From assembly GCA_937975765.1 (NCBI GenBank), contig CALJUR010000127.1, positions 1 through 29,847 of the forward strand: 29,847 nt of DNA, written 5' to 3'. The stretch comes from an uncultured Myxococcales bacterium (GTDB taxonomy: Bacteria > Myxococcota_A > UBA9042 > DTJE01). The notes below the pieces were generated by a model. It was not told where the DNA came from and did no database searches. It saw only the letters and a list, made by a program, of their open reading frames with translations. Of the stretch, positions 14,881-23,114 are shown piece after piece. Every line of letters starts with the position of its first letter. The first letter of the stretch is position 1. A program made the position numbers and the translations under genes.

Positions 14881-15987
14881 TCAGCCCCCTCCCTGGAACC
14901 GAACCAGGACCGCCAGCAGCACGTTGCTGAGCGCGTGCAGCACCACGGGGGCGACCAGCGACCCGGTCCGCTCCCGCAGCCATCCGAACAGCAGCCCCGG
15001 GAAGAAGACCGCCAGCCGGAACGGGGCCGGGATCGCGACCAGGTGCGACAGGGCGAACAGCGCCGACGCCACGACCACCGGTGCGCCCAGGTCCGCTCCC
15101 AGAACGCGGATCCTGCGCCGGAACAGGGGGGCCAGCCGGGCCTGCACGTAGCCCCGGTAGAAGGTCTCCTCGGGCAGGGCCACCACCAGCAGGTGGATCA
15201 GCAGCAGTTCCAGCAGCCACCAGGGCGAGCGTCGCGAGGCCACGGAATCCCCTTCCAGCGACCGCAGGTGCTCGCCGGTGCGCCACGGGGCGTGATCGCC
15301 TTCCAGGCGGGCCAGGAACGACGGTCCGATGGGGCATCGCCAGCCGGTGTCCGGGGCCATCCCGCCGGAGACCGCGTCGCCCTGCACCGCCGGCGGCACG
15401 GCGTCGCGGAGGAACAGGCGCCCGTCCTTCCGGGCCAGTTCCGAAACCGGCCCCGTGCACCCCTCGACGCTCGCCCGCGCGGGCCGACCCGAAACATTCA
15501 GCACGTACAGGACGTCCTGCTGCGTCCACGCCAGCACGGAAGGCGGGATCGCGACCAGGTCGGGTCGTCCCCGGATGTCGGAAGGGTGGTCCGAGAAAGG
15601 GTGGTCCAGCCACCGCATCGGCCGGTCCTCCACCCAGGTCGCCCAGCCCTGGAACGCCAGCACGTAAGGGGGGAACACGACGGCCGCCACCACCACGCAC
15701 GCCGCCAGCGACCGGCCGGTGCGCTGCAGGTGCAGGCCCAGGAAGGCGGAGGGCTCGATCCCGCGAAACCGCAGCAGCGAGACGGGCGCCAGCAGGAAGA
15801 AGGCCGCGATCAGGGTTCCGGAGACGTCGGCGGCCATCCCGCCGGCCGGCGCGAGGAGGCCTCCGCCCAGCAGCACCGCCAGGCCGGCCACGAACAGGCC
15901 CGCGACCTCGACCACGATCCGCGGGGACGACGGGCCGGCGGGCGAACCGGCGGGGGACTGGGTCCCGGGGGGTGGTCGGTCGCCCAT
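14881..15987 (-). CDS. CPBP-family intramembrane protease with long extracytoplasmic insert
   Basis: 368 residues. A Pro/Ser/Gly-rich cytoplasmic start and three hydrophobic helices (about 25-46, 54-72, 93-113) are followed by a soluble stretch of about 140 residues (115-255) with two Cys. Then comes the CPBP core: PEETFYRGYV with E273-E274 and R278, FALSHL with H315 and HALSNVLLA with H351 and N355. These are the catalytic motifs of the glutamic intramembrane proteases that include Rce1 and the myxosortases. The inserted soluble domain is unusual for a minimal CPBP protein. A possible substrate is the sorting tail on the metalloprotease at 21120-23114, but that pairing is only inference. It has a GGGAG site and lies 18 bp after the CvpA gene, so the two are probably co-transcribed. 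Confidence 0.85.
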   Translation of the reverse strand: MGDRPPPGTQSPAGSPAGPSSPRIVVEVAGLFVAGLAVLLGGGLLAPAGGMAADVSGTLIAAFFLLAPVSLLRFRGIEPSAFLGLHLQRTGRSLAACVVVAAVVFPPYVLAFQGWATWVEDRPMRWLDHPFSDHPSDIRGRPDLVAIPPSVLAWTQQDVLYVLNVSGRPARASVEGCTGPVSELARKDGRLFLRDAVPPAVQGDAVSGGMAPDTGWRCPIGPSFLARLEGDHAPWRTGEHLRSLEGDSVASRRSPWWLLELLLIHLLVVALPEETFYRGYVQARLAPLFRRRIRVLGADLGAPVVVASALFALSHLVAIPAPFRLAVFFPGLLFGWLRERTGSLVAPVVLHALSNVLLAVLVRFQGGG

Positions 15988-16005
15988 CGTGCGTCTCCCG
16001 GACGG

Positions 16006-16551
16006 TCAGCGGCCCACGGAGGGGAGTTCCGGGAACTTGACGTCCACGCCCAGATCCTTCAGGGAAGGGACCCGGGTCAATTCCTTCAGGCGCCCGACGG
16101 GCCAGTCGCGAACGATTCCCGCAACCATCGACGACTTCGTGTCCAGGCCGGCCAGACGCCCCCCGGTCGACGTCTCGGTGGCCAGGCCGACCGAGACCAG
16201 GAAGTACACCAGCACGAGGCCCTTCACGGCGCCCAGCAGCAGGCCGCCCAGCCGGTCCGGCAGCGACAGGGGGCCGCTGGCGACGTGCATCGCGGTGGCG
16301 ACCAGCCGCGCCACGAGGTCCAGCACCAGGTACAGCGACGTGAAGATCAGGAACGGGTAGAAGACCTCCCTGGCCGCGGGCTGGTCGGCGAACATCGGGA
16401 ACGCCTTCATCGCGGGACCCGTCAGCGACAGGGCGGCCCCCGCGGCGATTACCGAGGCCGCCAGCCGCAGTACCTGCAGCAGGAGCCCCGAGACGAGTCC
16501 CGTGATCGCGAACAGGACCAGGATGGCGACGGCGATGGTGTCCATCAGCAT
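16006..16551 (-). CDS. cvpA: CvpA family membrane protein
   Basis: 181 residues with four hydrophobic helices in the usual CvpA arrangement: MDTIAVAILVLFAITGLVSG at the start, a second helix LRLAASVIAAGAALSL, a third FLIFTSLYLVLDLVARLV and a fourth LGGLLLGAVKGLVLVYFLVSVGLA with the family's DRxxGxxxGxxKG pattern. CvpA proteins are inner-membrane proteins linked to envelope homeostasis and, in E. coli, colicin V export; their molecular action is unclear. The start may be the ATG at 16551 or the in-frame ATG at 16545; neither has a clear ribosome site. The CPBP protease follows. Confidence 0.82.
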   Translation of the reverse strand: MLMDTIAVAILVLFAITGLVSGLLLQVLRLAASVIAAGAALSLTGPAMKAFPMFADQPAAREVFYPFLIFTSLYLVLDLVARLVATAMHVASGPLSLPDRLGGLLLGAVKGLVLVYFLVSVGLATETSTGGRLAGLDTKSSMVAGIVRDWPVGRLKELTRVPSLKDLGVDVKFPELPSVGR

Positions 16552-16624
16552 GGGCGCAGCCTAATCCGCGGGCGGGTCCATTGCAAGGTTCGCGCAGCCC
16601 GTGCAGCACGCGGTGACGATGCGC

Positions 16625-18244
16625 TCACTGCGCCAATCGATCCACGAGACGCTGCTCGAGATCCCGCAGCCGGACGTGGTCCGGGAACGCCTGCAACCGG
16701 TCGCGGACCTCGTCCAGCGCCTTCCGGTATTGGCCGTGCCGCGCCAGGAACGTCGCGTGGTGAACGACCAGGTCCGGGTCCCTCCCCTCTTCCAGCGCGA
16801 TCGCGAACTGCTCCCCGGCCTCCCGGGTGCGGCCTTGCACGTCCAGCGCGCCCGCCAGCAGCCCGCGGGCCTGGGGGTGGTCCGGCCTCAGTTCCAGGGC
16901 CTCGCGCGCGTTCGCCTCGGCCACCGCGTATTCGCCGCGACGGAAGGCGGCCCAGGCCACGTTGTAGCGCACCTTCGCACTGTCGGGCGCGTACTCCAGG
17001 CCCGACAGGTACAGCGCCTCGGGGGTTCTCCAGTCCAGGTTGCGGACCTGCACCGCGGCCGCGTTGCCCAGCCCCAGCAGCACCAGGGCCAGGGGCGCAA
17101 ACAGCGGACGCCGAAGCCGGTCCGCCAGCGCGTACAGGCCGTGCGCGACCACCGGCGCCAGCCCGATCGCCGGCACGTACAGCAGGCGTTCGCCGTAGAT
17201 CGTCGGCCCCAGGAACAACAGGTTCGACGAGGGCAGCAGGAACAGCCCGAACCACGCCAGGCCGGCGGCGCAGGACGGGGCTCGACGCCTCAGCAGGAAC
17301 GGGGAGGCCGCCAGCGCCAGCACGGCCAGGACGCCCAGCCACGCGACGGGATCGGTCGGCCCGGAGGGACCGCAGGCCGACGCCGAACAGTCGTACAGGC
17401 GGCGCGTCGGGTCGGCCAGCCCCAGCAGGTAGCGTTCGGCCAGCACGCGGCAGGCCCCCAGCAGCCGGCCCGCAAGGTCCGCCTCGACCAGGGGGTTCGA
17501 GATCGGGTCGATCGCCCTCGCGGTCACCGCCCCCAGGGCTACTGCCCGCCCCGCCAGGTACGCGACCCCGGCCAGGCCGTATAGTGCCAGGCGCCCGGGC
17601 CGGAATCGCCGCCCGTCCCCCGCCGGCACCAGCAGGTCCATCGCGGCCCAGGCCAGCGGCGCGGCCACCGCGGACTCCTTCGACCCCAGCGCCAGCACCA
17701 GCGTGGTCGTCGCAATCGCGGCCCCCTTCCAGCCGGGCGTCCGGTGGGCGTGTAACCCCGCCAGGACGAACGTGGCCATCATCAGGTCCGCGCGACCCAC
17801 GATGCCCTGGACCGCCTCGGACGGCGCGGCCAGCACCGCCAGCAGCCCGGCGCCCGCCAGCGCGGCCCGCTCGCCCCCGATGCGCCGCCAGGCCAGGTAG
17901 GCAGCGACCACGGCCAGGGCGTGCCACAGCACGTTCACCGTGTGGAAGGGCCCGGGCGACATGCCGCCCAGGCGCCCGTCCAGCACCAGCGCCAGCAGCA
18001 CGAACGGCCGGTAGCTGCCGATCGTCCGCTCGGGCGGGTTGCCCCAGAAGTCGCGCAGGAAGGCCTCGCCGGCCGGGACGCGTCCCTGCACCACCGGGTT
18101 CGACAGCAGCGCGTACTCGTCGTCGAACACGAACCCCGCAAAGACCACCGACGCGTACGCCAGCACGGCGACCAGCACCAGAGCAGCCGCACGGATCCAC
18201 GTCGGGTTCCGCGGGCCTTTCGGGGGGGGCGGGGATTCGGTCAT
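16625..18244 (-). CDS. TMTC-like (DUF1736/GT105-type) membrane protein with C-terminal TPRs
   Basis: The ATG at 18244 follows GAGG and gives 539 residues. About ten membrane helices fill residues 15-400. Conserved points match the TMTC family: FVFDDEYALLSNP (38-50, the acidic pair in the first outer loop), IVGRADLMMATFVLAG (148-163), GSKESAVAAPLAW (187-199) and GERLLYVPAIGL (351-362). Residues about 405-535 are TPRs. In animals TMTC1-4 are dolichyl-phosphate-mannose O-mannosyltransferases (CAZy GT105). Bacterial relatives are widespread and mostly uncharacterised, so protein glycosylation is plausible but not shown. It diverges from the lipoprotein at 18332 and stops 73 bp before the CvpA start. 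Confidence 0.8.
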   Translation of the reverse strand: MTESPPPPKGPRNPTWIRAAALVLVAVLAYASVVFAGFVFDDEYALLSNPVVQGRVPAGEAFLRDFWGNPPERTIGSYRPFVLLALVLDGRLGGMSPGPFHTVNVLWHALAVVAAYLAWRRIGGERAALAGAGLLAVLAAPSEAVQGIVGRADLMMATFVLAGLHAHRTPGWKGAAIATTTLVLALGSKESAVAAPLAWAAMDLLVPAGDGRRFRPGRLALYGLAGVAYLAGRAVALGAVTARAIDPISNPLVEADLAGRLLGACRVLAERYLLGLADPTRRLYDCSASACGPSGPTDPVAWLGVLAVLALAASPFLLRRRAPSCAAGLAWFGLFLLPSSNLLFLGPTIYGERLLYVPAIGLAPVVAHGLYALADRLRRPLFAPLALVLLGLGNAAAVQVRNLDWRTPEALYLSGLEYAPDSAKVRYNVAWAAFRRGEYAVAEANAREALELRPDHPQARGLLAGALDVQGRTREAGEQFAIALEEGRDPDLVVHHATFLARHGQYRKALDEVRDRLQAFPDHVRLRDLEQRLVDRLAQ

Positions 18245-18274
18245 CGATCCTCGGTTCGACGGTCGCGGGAAACG

Positions 18275-18280
18275 AGTGTA
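18275..18280 (-). promoter_or_regulatory. Possible -10 element for the TMTC-like gene
   Basis: Minus-strand TACACT, the same hexamer as at the response regulator promoter, lies about 30 bp before the ATG at 18244. I see no good -35 at the right distance. Confidence 0.25.
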
Positions 18281-18290
18281 CCCGATGCGG

Positions 18291-18325
18291 GTCGCTTTGC
18301 GATCCCGCCGGAATTTGTCTAGAGT
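18291..18325 (+). promoter_or_regulatory. Candidate promoter of the 18332 lipoprotein
   Basis: TTGCGA and TAGAGT are separated by 17 bp, with TAGAGT only about 7 bp before the ATG, so the message would be leaderless or nearly so. The same TCTAGAGT string occurs in front of the von Willebrand lipoprotein at 25888-25895. Confidence 0.35.
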
Positions 18326-18331
18326 TGCGGC

Positions 18332-19972
18332 ATGAAAACGCACCTCCTCCCCCTCGTCCTGACCCTGTCGCTGCTTGCGATCACTGCCTGCGACACGTCG
18401 TCCTCCGACGCCCTCCCGTCCGGCTACCACGAGGCGGTGACCCGGGCCTTCGCGATCCACATGGATTCCCCCGTGACGGGCGCGGACGGCCTTCCGGTCC
18501 GGGTGCGGGCGTTCAACGGCGTCGATGGCAGCGCCCGTTCGCCCTCGTACGAAAGCCCTCTGGTCTACAGCCAGCGGTCCGGTGTCCAGGTGCTTCGCAT
18601 CCCTGAAGGATGGGGCTGCAAGTACACCCTGGACGCGCTGTTCCCCGACGCGGATGCCGACGCCACCGACCCGGACGCCTACCAGGTCATAGGCCTGAAT
18701 GACGCCGCGATCGACCTGTCCTCCCGCGGCATCCTGACGATGTGGCAGACGATCTACGACATCGGCGCCGGCATCGAGTCCTGCACCTCCATCGACGGTG
18801 TCGCACGAGGCCGGACGATCACCGGGGTCGCGAAGTGGGCCGAGGTGGTGACGCGCGTCGCCGACCGCCTGTCCCGCGCGACGGAGATCTACTACCGGAA
18901 CCCGAAGGTCCTTGAGAACCTGGCCCTCCTGGGCCTGAAGACCGGCTACATCGAGTTCCTGCCCGACGCCCTAACAACCTCCGGGTACGCGACCGGCGGG
19001 CTGTCCGCCCTCTTCCCGGTCTACACGGCCTGGCGGACGGCGTTCAGCGCGGCCCCGCAGAACGGCCTGACCCGCATCCAGTCGCTGGTCGCCCCCTCGC
19101 TGCCGGCGGCGGGTGCCGAGGACGTGACCACCCCGGGCCGACTCCTGTGCGACTTCCTGGCCCGGATGGCCCAGCAGCCCCTGCTGCTGCCGGAGGTGCT
19201 GTCCTTCCTGTCGAACACCGCCAGCCCCGAGGCGCACCTGGCGCTGGTCCAGGCGGTGCGCGCCGCACTGGATTCCGCCGGCTGGAAGGACGTGCAGGTC
19301 GCCGATGCCGGCCTTCGGCTGTCCGACGAGGCCTGGGCGTCGCTGCTGCCCGTCCATTCCACGCCGGCCCGGCGCTCGGCGTACCTGGCCGCGTTCCTGG
19401 CCTCGGTGAAGATCCTGGCCCAGGACGACCTGGACCTCCTGGTCGCCGACCGCTGGGGCGGGCCGAGGATCCCGCCCACTGCCGCTGCCGGCGAGGACCT
19501 GTTCCAGACCTCCGACGGCGAGGCGATGCCCGCCCTGCTGTCCCTTTCGCCCTTCTTCCGCATGGACCAGGATCAGGCCACCCGCGTCCAGGCCCATCCC
19601 GAGGAATGGTCCGCGGACGGGGCCGTCGTCGAGGTCACGGGCTCGTCCACCTCCGGCCAGTCCGGGGGTGACACGGTCCGCGTGCTGGCCGCCAGGCGGG
19701 CCAAGGAGGGGCTGACCGCCGTGATCGTCTCGCTGCCCGCCGCGATCCCGGCCGCGGAGGGCGTCCGGATGCGCTACCATCTGGACATCGACGGGCTGCC
19801 CGCGACCCCTGCCCGCTGGACGATGAACCGCTATCGCATCGACGCCACGTCCCTGGGCTTCCAGGGCGCGGTCGAGCAGTCCGTCGTCGTTCCCGTGGAC
19901 GGGAAGGTCCGCATCGTCCGGGACATCACCGGCCCGGCCATCGACCACGTCGAACTGATTCCCGTGGAATAG
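18332..19972 (+). CDS. Large lipoprotein of unknown function
   Basis: 546 residues with a classic lipoprotein signal: a hydrophobic run and lipobox AITAC with Cys20, then Ser/Asp. The rest has no motif I recognise. It is mixed alpha/beta with an Ala/Leu-rich helical middle (about 190-360) and a beta-rich end (about 420-545) that looks like a small immunoglobulin- or C2-like sandwich. The start codon is ATG with almost no leader and no obvious ribosome site, which fits a leaderless message. The gene is alone; its stop abuts the HD-GYP stop directly. It is probably attached to the outer membrane. No function is claimed. Confidence 0.8.
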   Translation: MKTHLLPLVLTLSLLAITACDTSSSDALPSGYHEAVTRAFAIHMDSPVTGADGLPVRVRAFNGVDGSARSPSYESPLVYSQRSGVQVLRIPEGWGCKYTLDALFPDADADATDPDAYQVIGLNDAAIDLSSRGILTMWQTIYDIGAGIESCTSIDGVARGRTITGVAKWAEVVTRVADRLSRATEIYYRNPKVLENLALLGLKTGYIEFLPDALTTSGYATGGLSALFPVYTAWRTAFSAAPQNGLTRIQSLVAPSLPAAGAEDVTTPGRLLCDFLARMAQQPLLLPEVLSFLSNTASPEAHLALVQAVRAALDSAGWKDVQVADAGLRLSDEAWASLLPVHSTPARRSAYLAAFLASVKILAQDDLDLLVADRWGGPRIPPTAAAGEDLFQTSDGEAMPALLSLSPFFRMDQDQATRVQAHPEEWSADGAVVEVTGSSTSGQSGGDTVRVLAARRAKEGLTAVIVSLPAAIPAAEGVRMRYHLDIDGLPATPARWTMNRYRIDATSLGFQGAVEQSVVVPVDGKVRIVRDITGPAIDHVELIPVE

Positions 19973-21064
19973 TCAACGGGCCAGCCGGACCTCGATCGCG
20001 TCGTCGGTGTTCTCGCTGATGCACAGCCACAGGCGGCCCTTGTAGACGACCACCTTCAGGTAGGAAGGGTCCCTCTCCCGGTTCCTCAGGGACAACTGGA
20101 CCTCGAAATGGTGCCCCACCATCGCACCGGTCGGTCCCGCGGGCCCCCGCACCGGTTCCAGGGCATCCGGCGTGAAGGTCTCGATCAAGGGCATCCGCAG
20201 CACGCTGCGCGCGATGTTCTCGGCCGATTCCCGATCCAGGTTCGTCCGTTCCAGCTTGGCGATCAGTTCACCCAGGACGGGCTCGGCCGGCCGCCCCCTC
20301 AGCGGGTTGTGCAGGTCGAACGGGCCGATGATCTTCTTCAGCAGGTCGCGGGCCCGCTGGATCTCCAGGCCCAGGATGCTCATCAACTGCAGCGTCTGCG
20401 CACCCGCCTGCCCACCCACGCGCTCGCACTCTGCCAGGTACACGGCGTCGAACATCGAGACCAGCGCGGGGTCCAGTTGGCGCCCGGCCATGTTCCGCAT
20501 CACCAGCAGGGCCTCGCTGGGACTGAACGCGGGCTTCTCGGCCCGGTAGGGGCGCCTGGACGTCAACGCGTCGAACACGTCCGCCACCGAGATCAGGCGG
20601 GCTTCCAGCGGGAGGTCCACCCCCTTGATGTCCCCCTCCGGGTAGCCTCCGCCGTTGTAGTACTTGTGGTGCCAGCGGATGCCCTCGGGGGCGACGTACT
20701 CCAGCGGGACCGGCAGGTGCGTGATGCCCAGTTCGGGGTGGCGCTTCATCTCGGCCCACTCGGCCTCGTCCAGCGGCCCCCCCTTCGTCAGGACCTTCGG
20801 GTTCACGTACGTCTTGCCGTAGTCGTGCAGCATCGCGGTGATCTCGAGGCGTCTCAGGCGCGACACCCCGAAGCCGACCAGTCGCGAGGCCAGCAGCACC
20901 GACCAGTGGGCCACGCGCACGGAGTGGTGGAAGGTCACGGGATCATGGTCTTCGCAGGCGTTCCGGGCGGCCTCGGCAAGCGTCTTGACCCGCGTGAATT
21001 CGTCGTCCGAGATCGTGGACCATCCGCCCATTCCCTTGCCTGCCCGCAACGCGGTCGAAATCAT
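19973..21064 (-). CDS. HD-GYP domain protein, probable cyclic-di-GMP phosphodiesterase
   Basis: From the ATG at 21064 it has 363 residues. The HD-GYP core spans about 40-215. It shows HHSVRVAHWS (46-55), the metal-binding HDYGK (80-84), NPKVLTKGGPLDEAEWAEMKRHPELG (88-113, including H109), WHHKYYNGGGYPEG (131-144) and SVADVFDALTSRRPYR. HD-GYP proteins hydrolyse c-di-GMP or pGpG. There is no receiver or other sensor domain. The C-terminal 150 residues (about 215-363) resemble nothing I know. The 55-bp gap after the metalloprotease makes co-transcription possible. The exact start is uncertain because no strong ribosome site precedes 21064; a TTG eight codons upstream is another choice. Confidence 0.88.
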   Translation of the reverse strand: MISTALRAGKGMGGWSTISDDEFTRVKTLAEAARNACEDHDPVTFHHSVRVAHWSVLLASRLVGFGVSRLRRLEITAMLHDYGKTYVNPKVLTKGGPLDEAEWAEMKRHPELGITHLPVPLEYVAPEGIRWHHKYYNGGGYPEGDIKGVDLPLEARLISVADVFDALTSRRPYRAEKPAFSPSEALLVMRNMAGRQLDPALVSMFDAVYLAECERVGGQAGAQTLQLMSILGLEIQRARDLLKKIIGPFDLHNPLRGRPAEPVLGELIAKLERTNLDRESAENIARSVLRMPLIETFTPDALEPVRGPAGPTGAMVGHHFEVQLSLRNRERDPSYLKVVVYKGRLWLCISENTDDAIEVRLAR

Positions 21065-21119
21065 GACCGATCCGAGGTCCAGGAACAAGTCCGCAACGCG
21101 CAGTGGCGCGCCCGGAGGC

Positions 21120-23114
21120 TCAGGCGCGGCGTCGACGGGAGGCGATCCCCAGGAAGGCCAGCAGGACGGGCAGCAGGGGCACGGCGCCCGGGACCGATGC
21201 GCCCGAGCACCCCCCGGACTTGACGGGCTGCGTCGGCGGCAGGCCGTTGTCGTCCAGGCCGGTCGAGGTTTCCTCCCCCGCGGGGGGCACGTCCTCGTCC
21301 ACCGTTCCAATGTCCTCCTGGACGGCGGTCTCGGGGGGCGGCTGCACCACGCTGCCGGCGGGAACGCAGATGTCGCCCCACGCGTCGCCAGTCACGCACA
21401 CCCAGTCGTTCGGGCACCAGCCGTCGATGCAGTTCTGCGTGCACATCCGGCCCAGGTCGCCGAAGTCCCGGCACATCGTCGAGTTGCAGTCCTCGCCCGT
21501 CTCGCAGGAGTTGCCGGCGGGCTGCCGGTCGATGCTGGGCATGCACACGCCCTGCGTGTTCGACCCGAACGAGACGCACGAGAAGCCCCAGTCGCACATC
21601 CACGTCGACAGGTCGCACGAGGAACGGCAGTAGGACTTCCCGTCCGTCACCAGCGGCACGCACCAGGCGGAACGGCACTCGTCGTTGCCGGCGCACTCCA
21701 GGCCGACGTCCTTCTTGCCGTCGCCGGGCACGCACGCGCCGTTTCCGTCGCCCATGTCCAGGCAGTAGTAGCCGTTGTAGCAGATCGGCGACGCCAGTTC
21801 GCACGGCCGCAGGCAGCGGGCCACGTCGTTCGGCCCGGCCCAGCACAGCCCGGACGAGCACTCGCTGCCGGTGGCGCACTCGAAGCCCAGCTTCTTCAGG
21901 TCGACCGGCACCTCGGACTCCGGGTAGCAGCCGCCCATCGCCCCGTAGGACGTGGTCCAGCACTTCTGGCCTTCCGGGCAGGTGTCCTGGTCCTTCGGGC
22001 AGGACTGGCGGCAGGTCATCCCGCTGCCGTCGGGCGCCGGGTAGCAGAAGTTCGTGGTGCAGTCGTAGGCCAGGCTGCACGGCTCGCCGATGGCCTTCTT
22101 CTTCGTGCCAGGCACGCAGATCGGGTTCGTGGCGCCCGTGAATTCCGGCACCGCGCAGTGGTAGCTGGTCGGGCACGTGTCGTTCGCCAGGTCGCACGCC
22201 GTGGTGCAGATCGAGGTGCCCGAGTAGAGTTCCATGCACGACAGGCCGGACACGCAGTCCGTCGCCTTTGTGCACGTGCCGCCCTGCTCGACCGTATAGG
22301 GGGCCAGGCCGCCCGCACCCTGGCAGTACCCGTTCTTGCAGTAGATCTGGCCGACCTCGTATTCCTCGCCGTTGGTCTGGTGGCCGACGACCTTCGGGCA
22401 CTCGCTGTTCTTCGTGCAGGTGTAGTAGTCGTCCTGCGGGTACAGGAAGCAGGCGCCCAACTGGTCGTCCCGGCTGAGGGTCGCGGACTTGCCGTCCGGA
22501 TCCACCATCGGGTTCATCGTCGGCGGATCGGTGACCGAGGCGCCGGACAGAACGTGCTGCAGCCCGAACAGGTGGCCGATCTCGTGGATCGCGACGCTGA
22601 CGCAGTCCATGTCGTTGTTCCAGTACCCGATGTCACCGTCCAGGTTCCACTTGTAGTTCCGGCCGTTGAAGGCGATGTCCGACTCGGTGATCGTCCCGCT
22701 GTAGGACCAGGCCCCGTTCACCATGGTGACGCCCAGGACCTGGGACCCGAAGGACCAGGACGAGTCGTTGATCCAGACCAGTTCGTTCTTGCCGTTCTCG
22801 TAGATGTTGTAACTGGAGGACATCGGCAGGACTTTCTTGTTCGAGGTGGTCCCGACGACGTTGAAGGCCAGGGCGCTGCAGTCCACGTCCTGCCAGCCCT
22901 GCAGCGAGTCCCGGAAGCACTGCTGGGACTGGGCGGCGGTCAGGCCGTTGGTCCCTGCCGAATCCAGCGTGATGTCGATGGTGTTCGTCCGCCAGCGCAT
23001 GATGCTGCCGTCCAGCCGGTCGCCGACGGTCTCGATCCCGAAGGCGGATGCGGTCGAAGGCGCCAGCAGGACGGCCAGGAGCAGGACCGGCAGGACGCGG
23101 AGGTTGCCCTTCAT
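21120..23114 (-). CDS. Secreted matrixin-like metalloprotease with Cys-rich modules and sorting tail
   Basis: 664 residues, ATG with GGGAGG upstream, start overlapping the preceding gene as ATGA. Residues 1-24 are a signal peptide. The catalytic domain (about 25-230) has the metzincin zinc site HEIGHLFGLQH (177-187) and a Met-turn TMNPMV (199-204), as in matrixin M10-type proteases. From about 232 to 600 come six modules of about 57 residues with a repeated C-x4-DC-S-x2-C ... C-x3-C ... C pattern. An acidic linker leads to the C-terminus: GGCSG (Cys636), a hydrophobic helix and RRRRA. This is the tripartite layout of MYXO-CTERM sorting signals. It is probably secreted, then cleaved and anchored or released at the surface. 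The substrate is unknown. Domain and tail calls are good; the exact sorting enzyme is inference. Confidence 0.9.
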   Translation of the reverse strand: MKGNLRVLPVLLLAVLLAPSTASAFGIETVGDRLDGSIMRWRTNTIDITLDSAGTNGLTAAQSQQCFRDSLQGWQDVDCSALAFNVVGTTSNKKVLPMSSSYNIYENGKNELVWINDSSWSFGSQVLGVTMVNGAWSYSGTITESDIAFNGRNYKWNLDGDIGYWNNDMDCVSVAIHEIGHLFGLQHVLSGASVTDPPTMNPMVDPDGKSATLSRDDQLGACFLYPQDDYYTCTKNSECPKVVGHQTNGEEYEVGQIYCKNGYCQGAGGLAPYTVEQGGTCTKATDCVSGLSCMELYSGTSICTTACDLANDTCPTSYHCAVPEFTGATNPICVPGTKKKAIGEPCSLAYDCTTNFCYPAPDGSGMTCRQSCPKDQDTCPEGQKCWTTSYGAMGGCYPESEVPVDLKKLGFECATGSECSSGLCWAGPNDVARCLRPCELASPICYNGYYCLDMGDGNGACVPGDGKKDVGLECAGNDECRSAWCVPLVTDGKSYCRSSCDLSTWMCDWGFSCVSFGSNTQGVCMPSIDRQPAGNSCETGEDCNSTMCRDFGDLGRMCTQNCIDGWCPNDWVCVTGDAWGDICVPAGSVVQPPPETAVQEDIGTVDEDVPPAGEETSTGLDDNGLPPTQPVKSGGCSGASVPGAVPLLPVLLAFLGIASRRRRA

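Noticed and set aside
14935..18606. A 1223-codon open frame antisense to the CPBP, CvpA and TMTC-like genes
   Set aside because: Gln/Arg/Pro-rich shadow without a ribosome site or motif.
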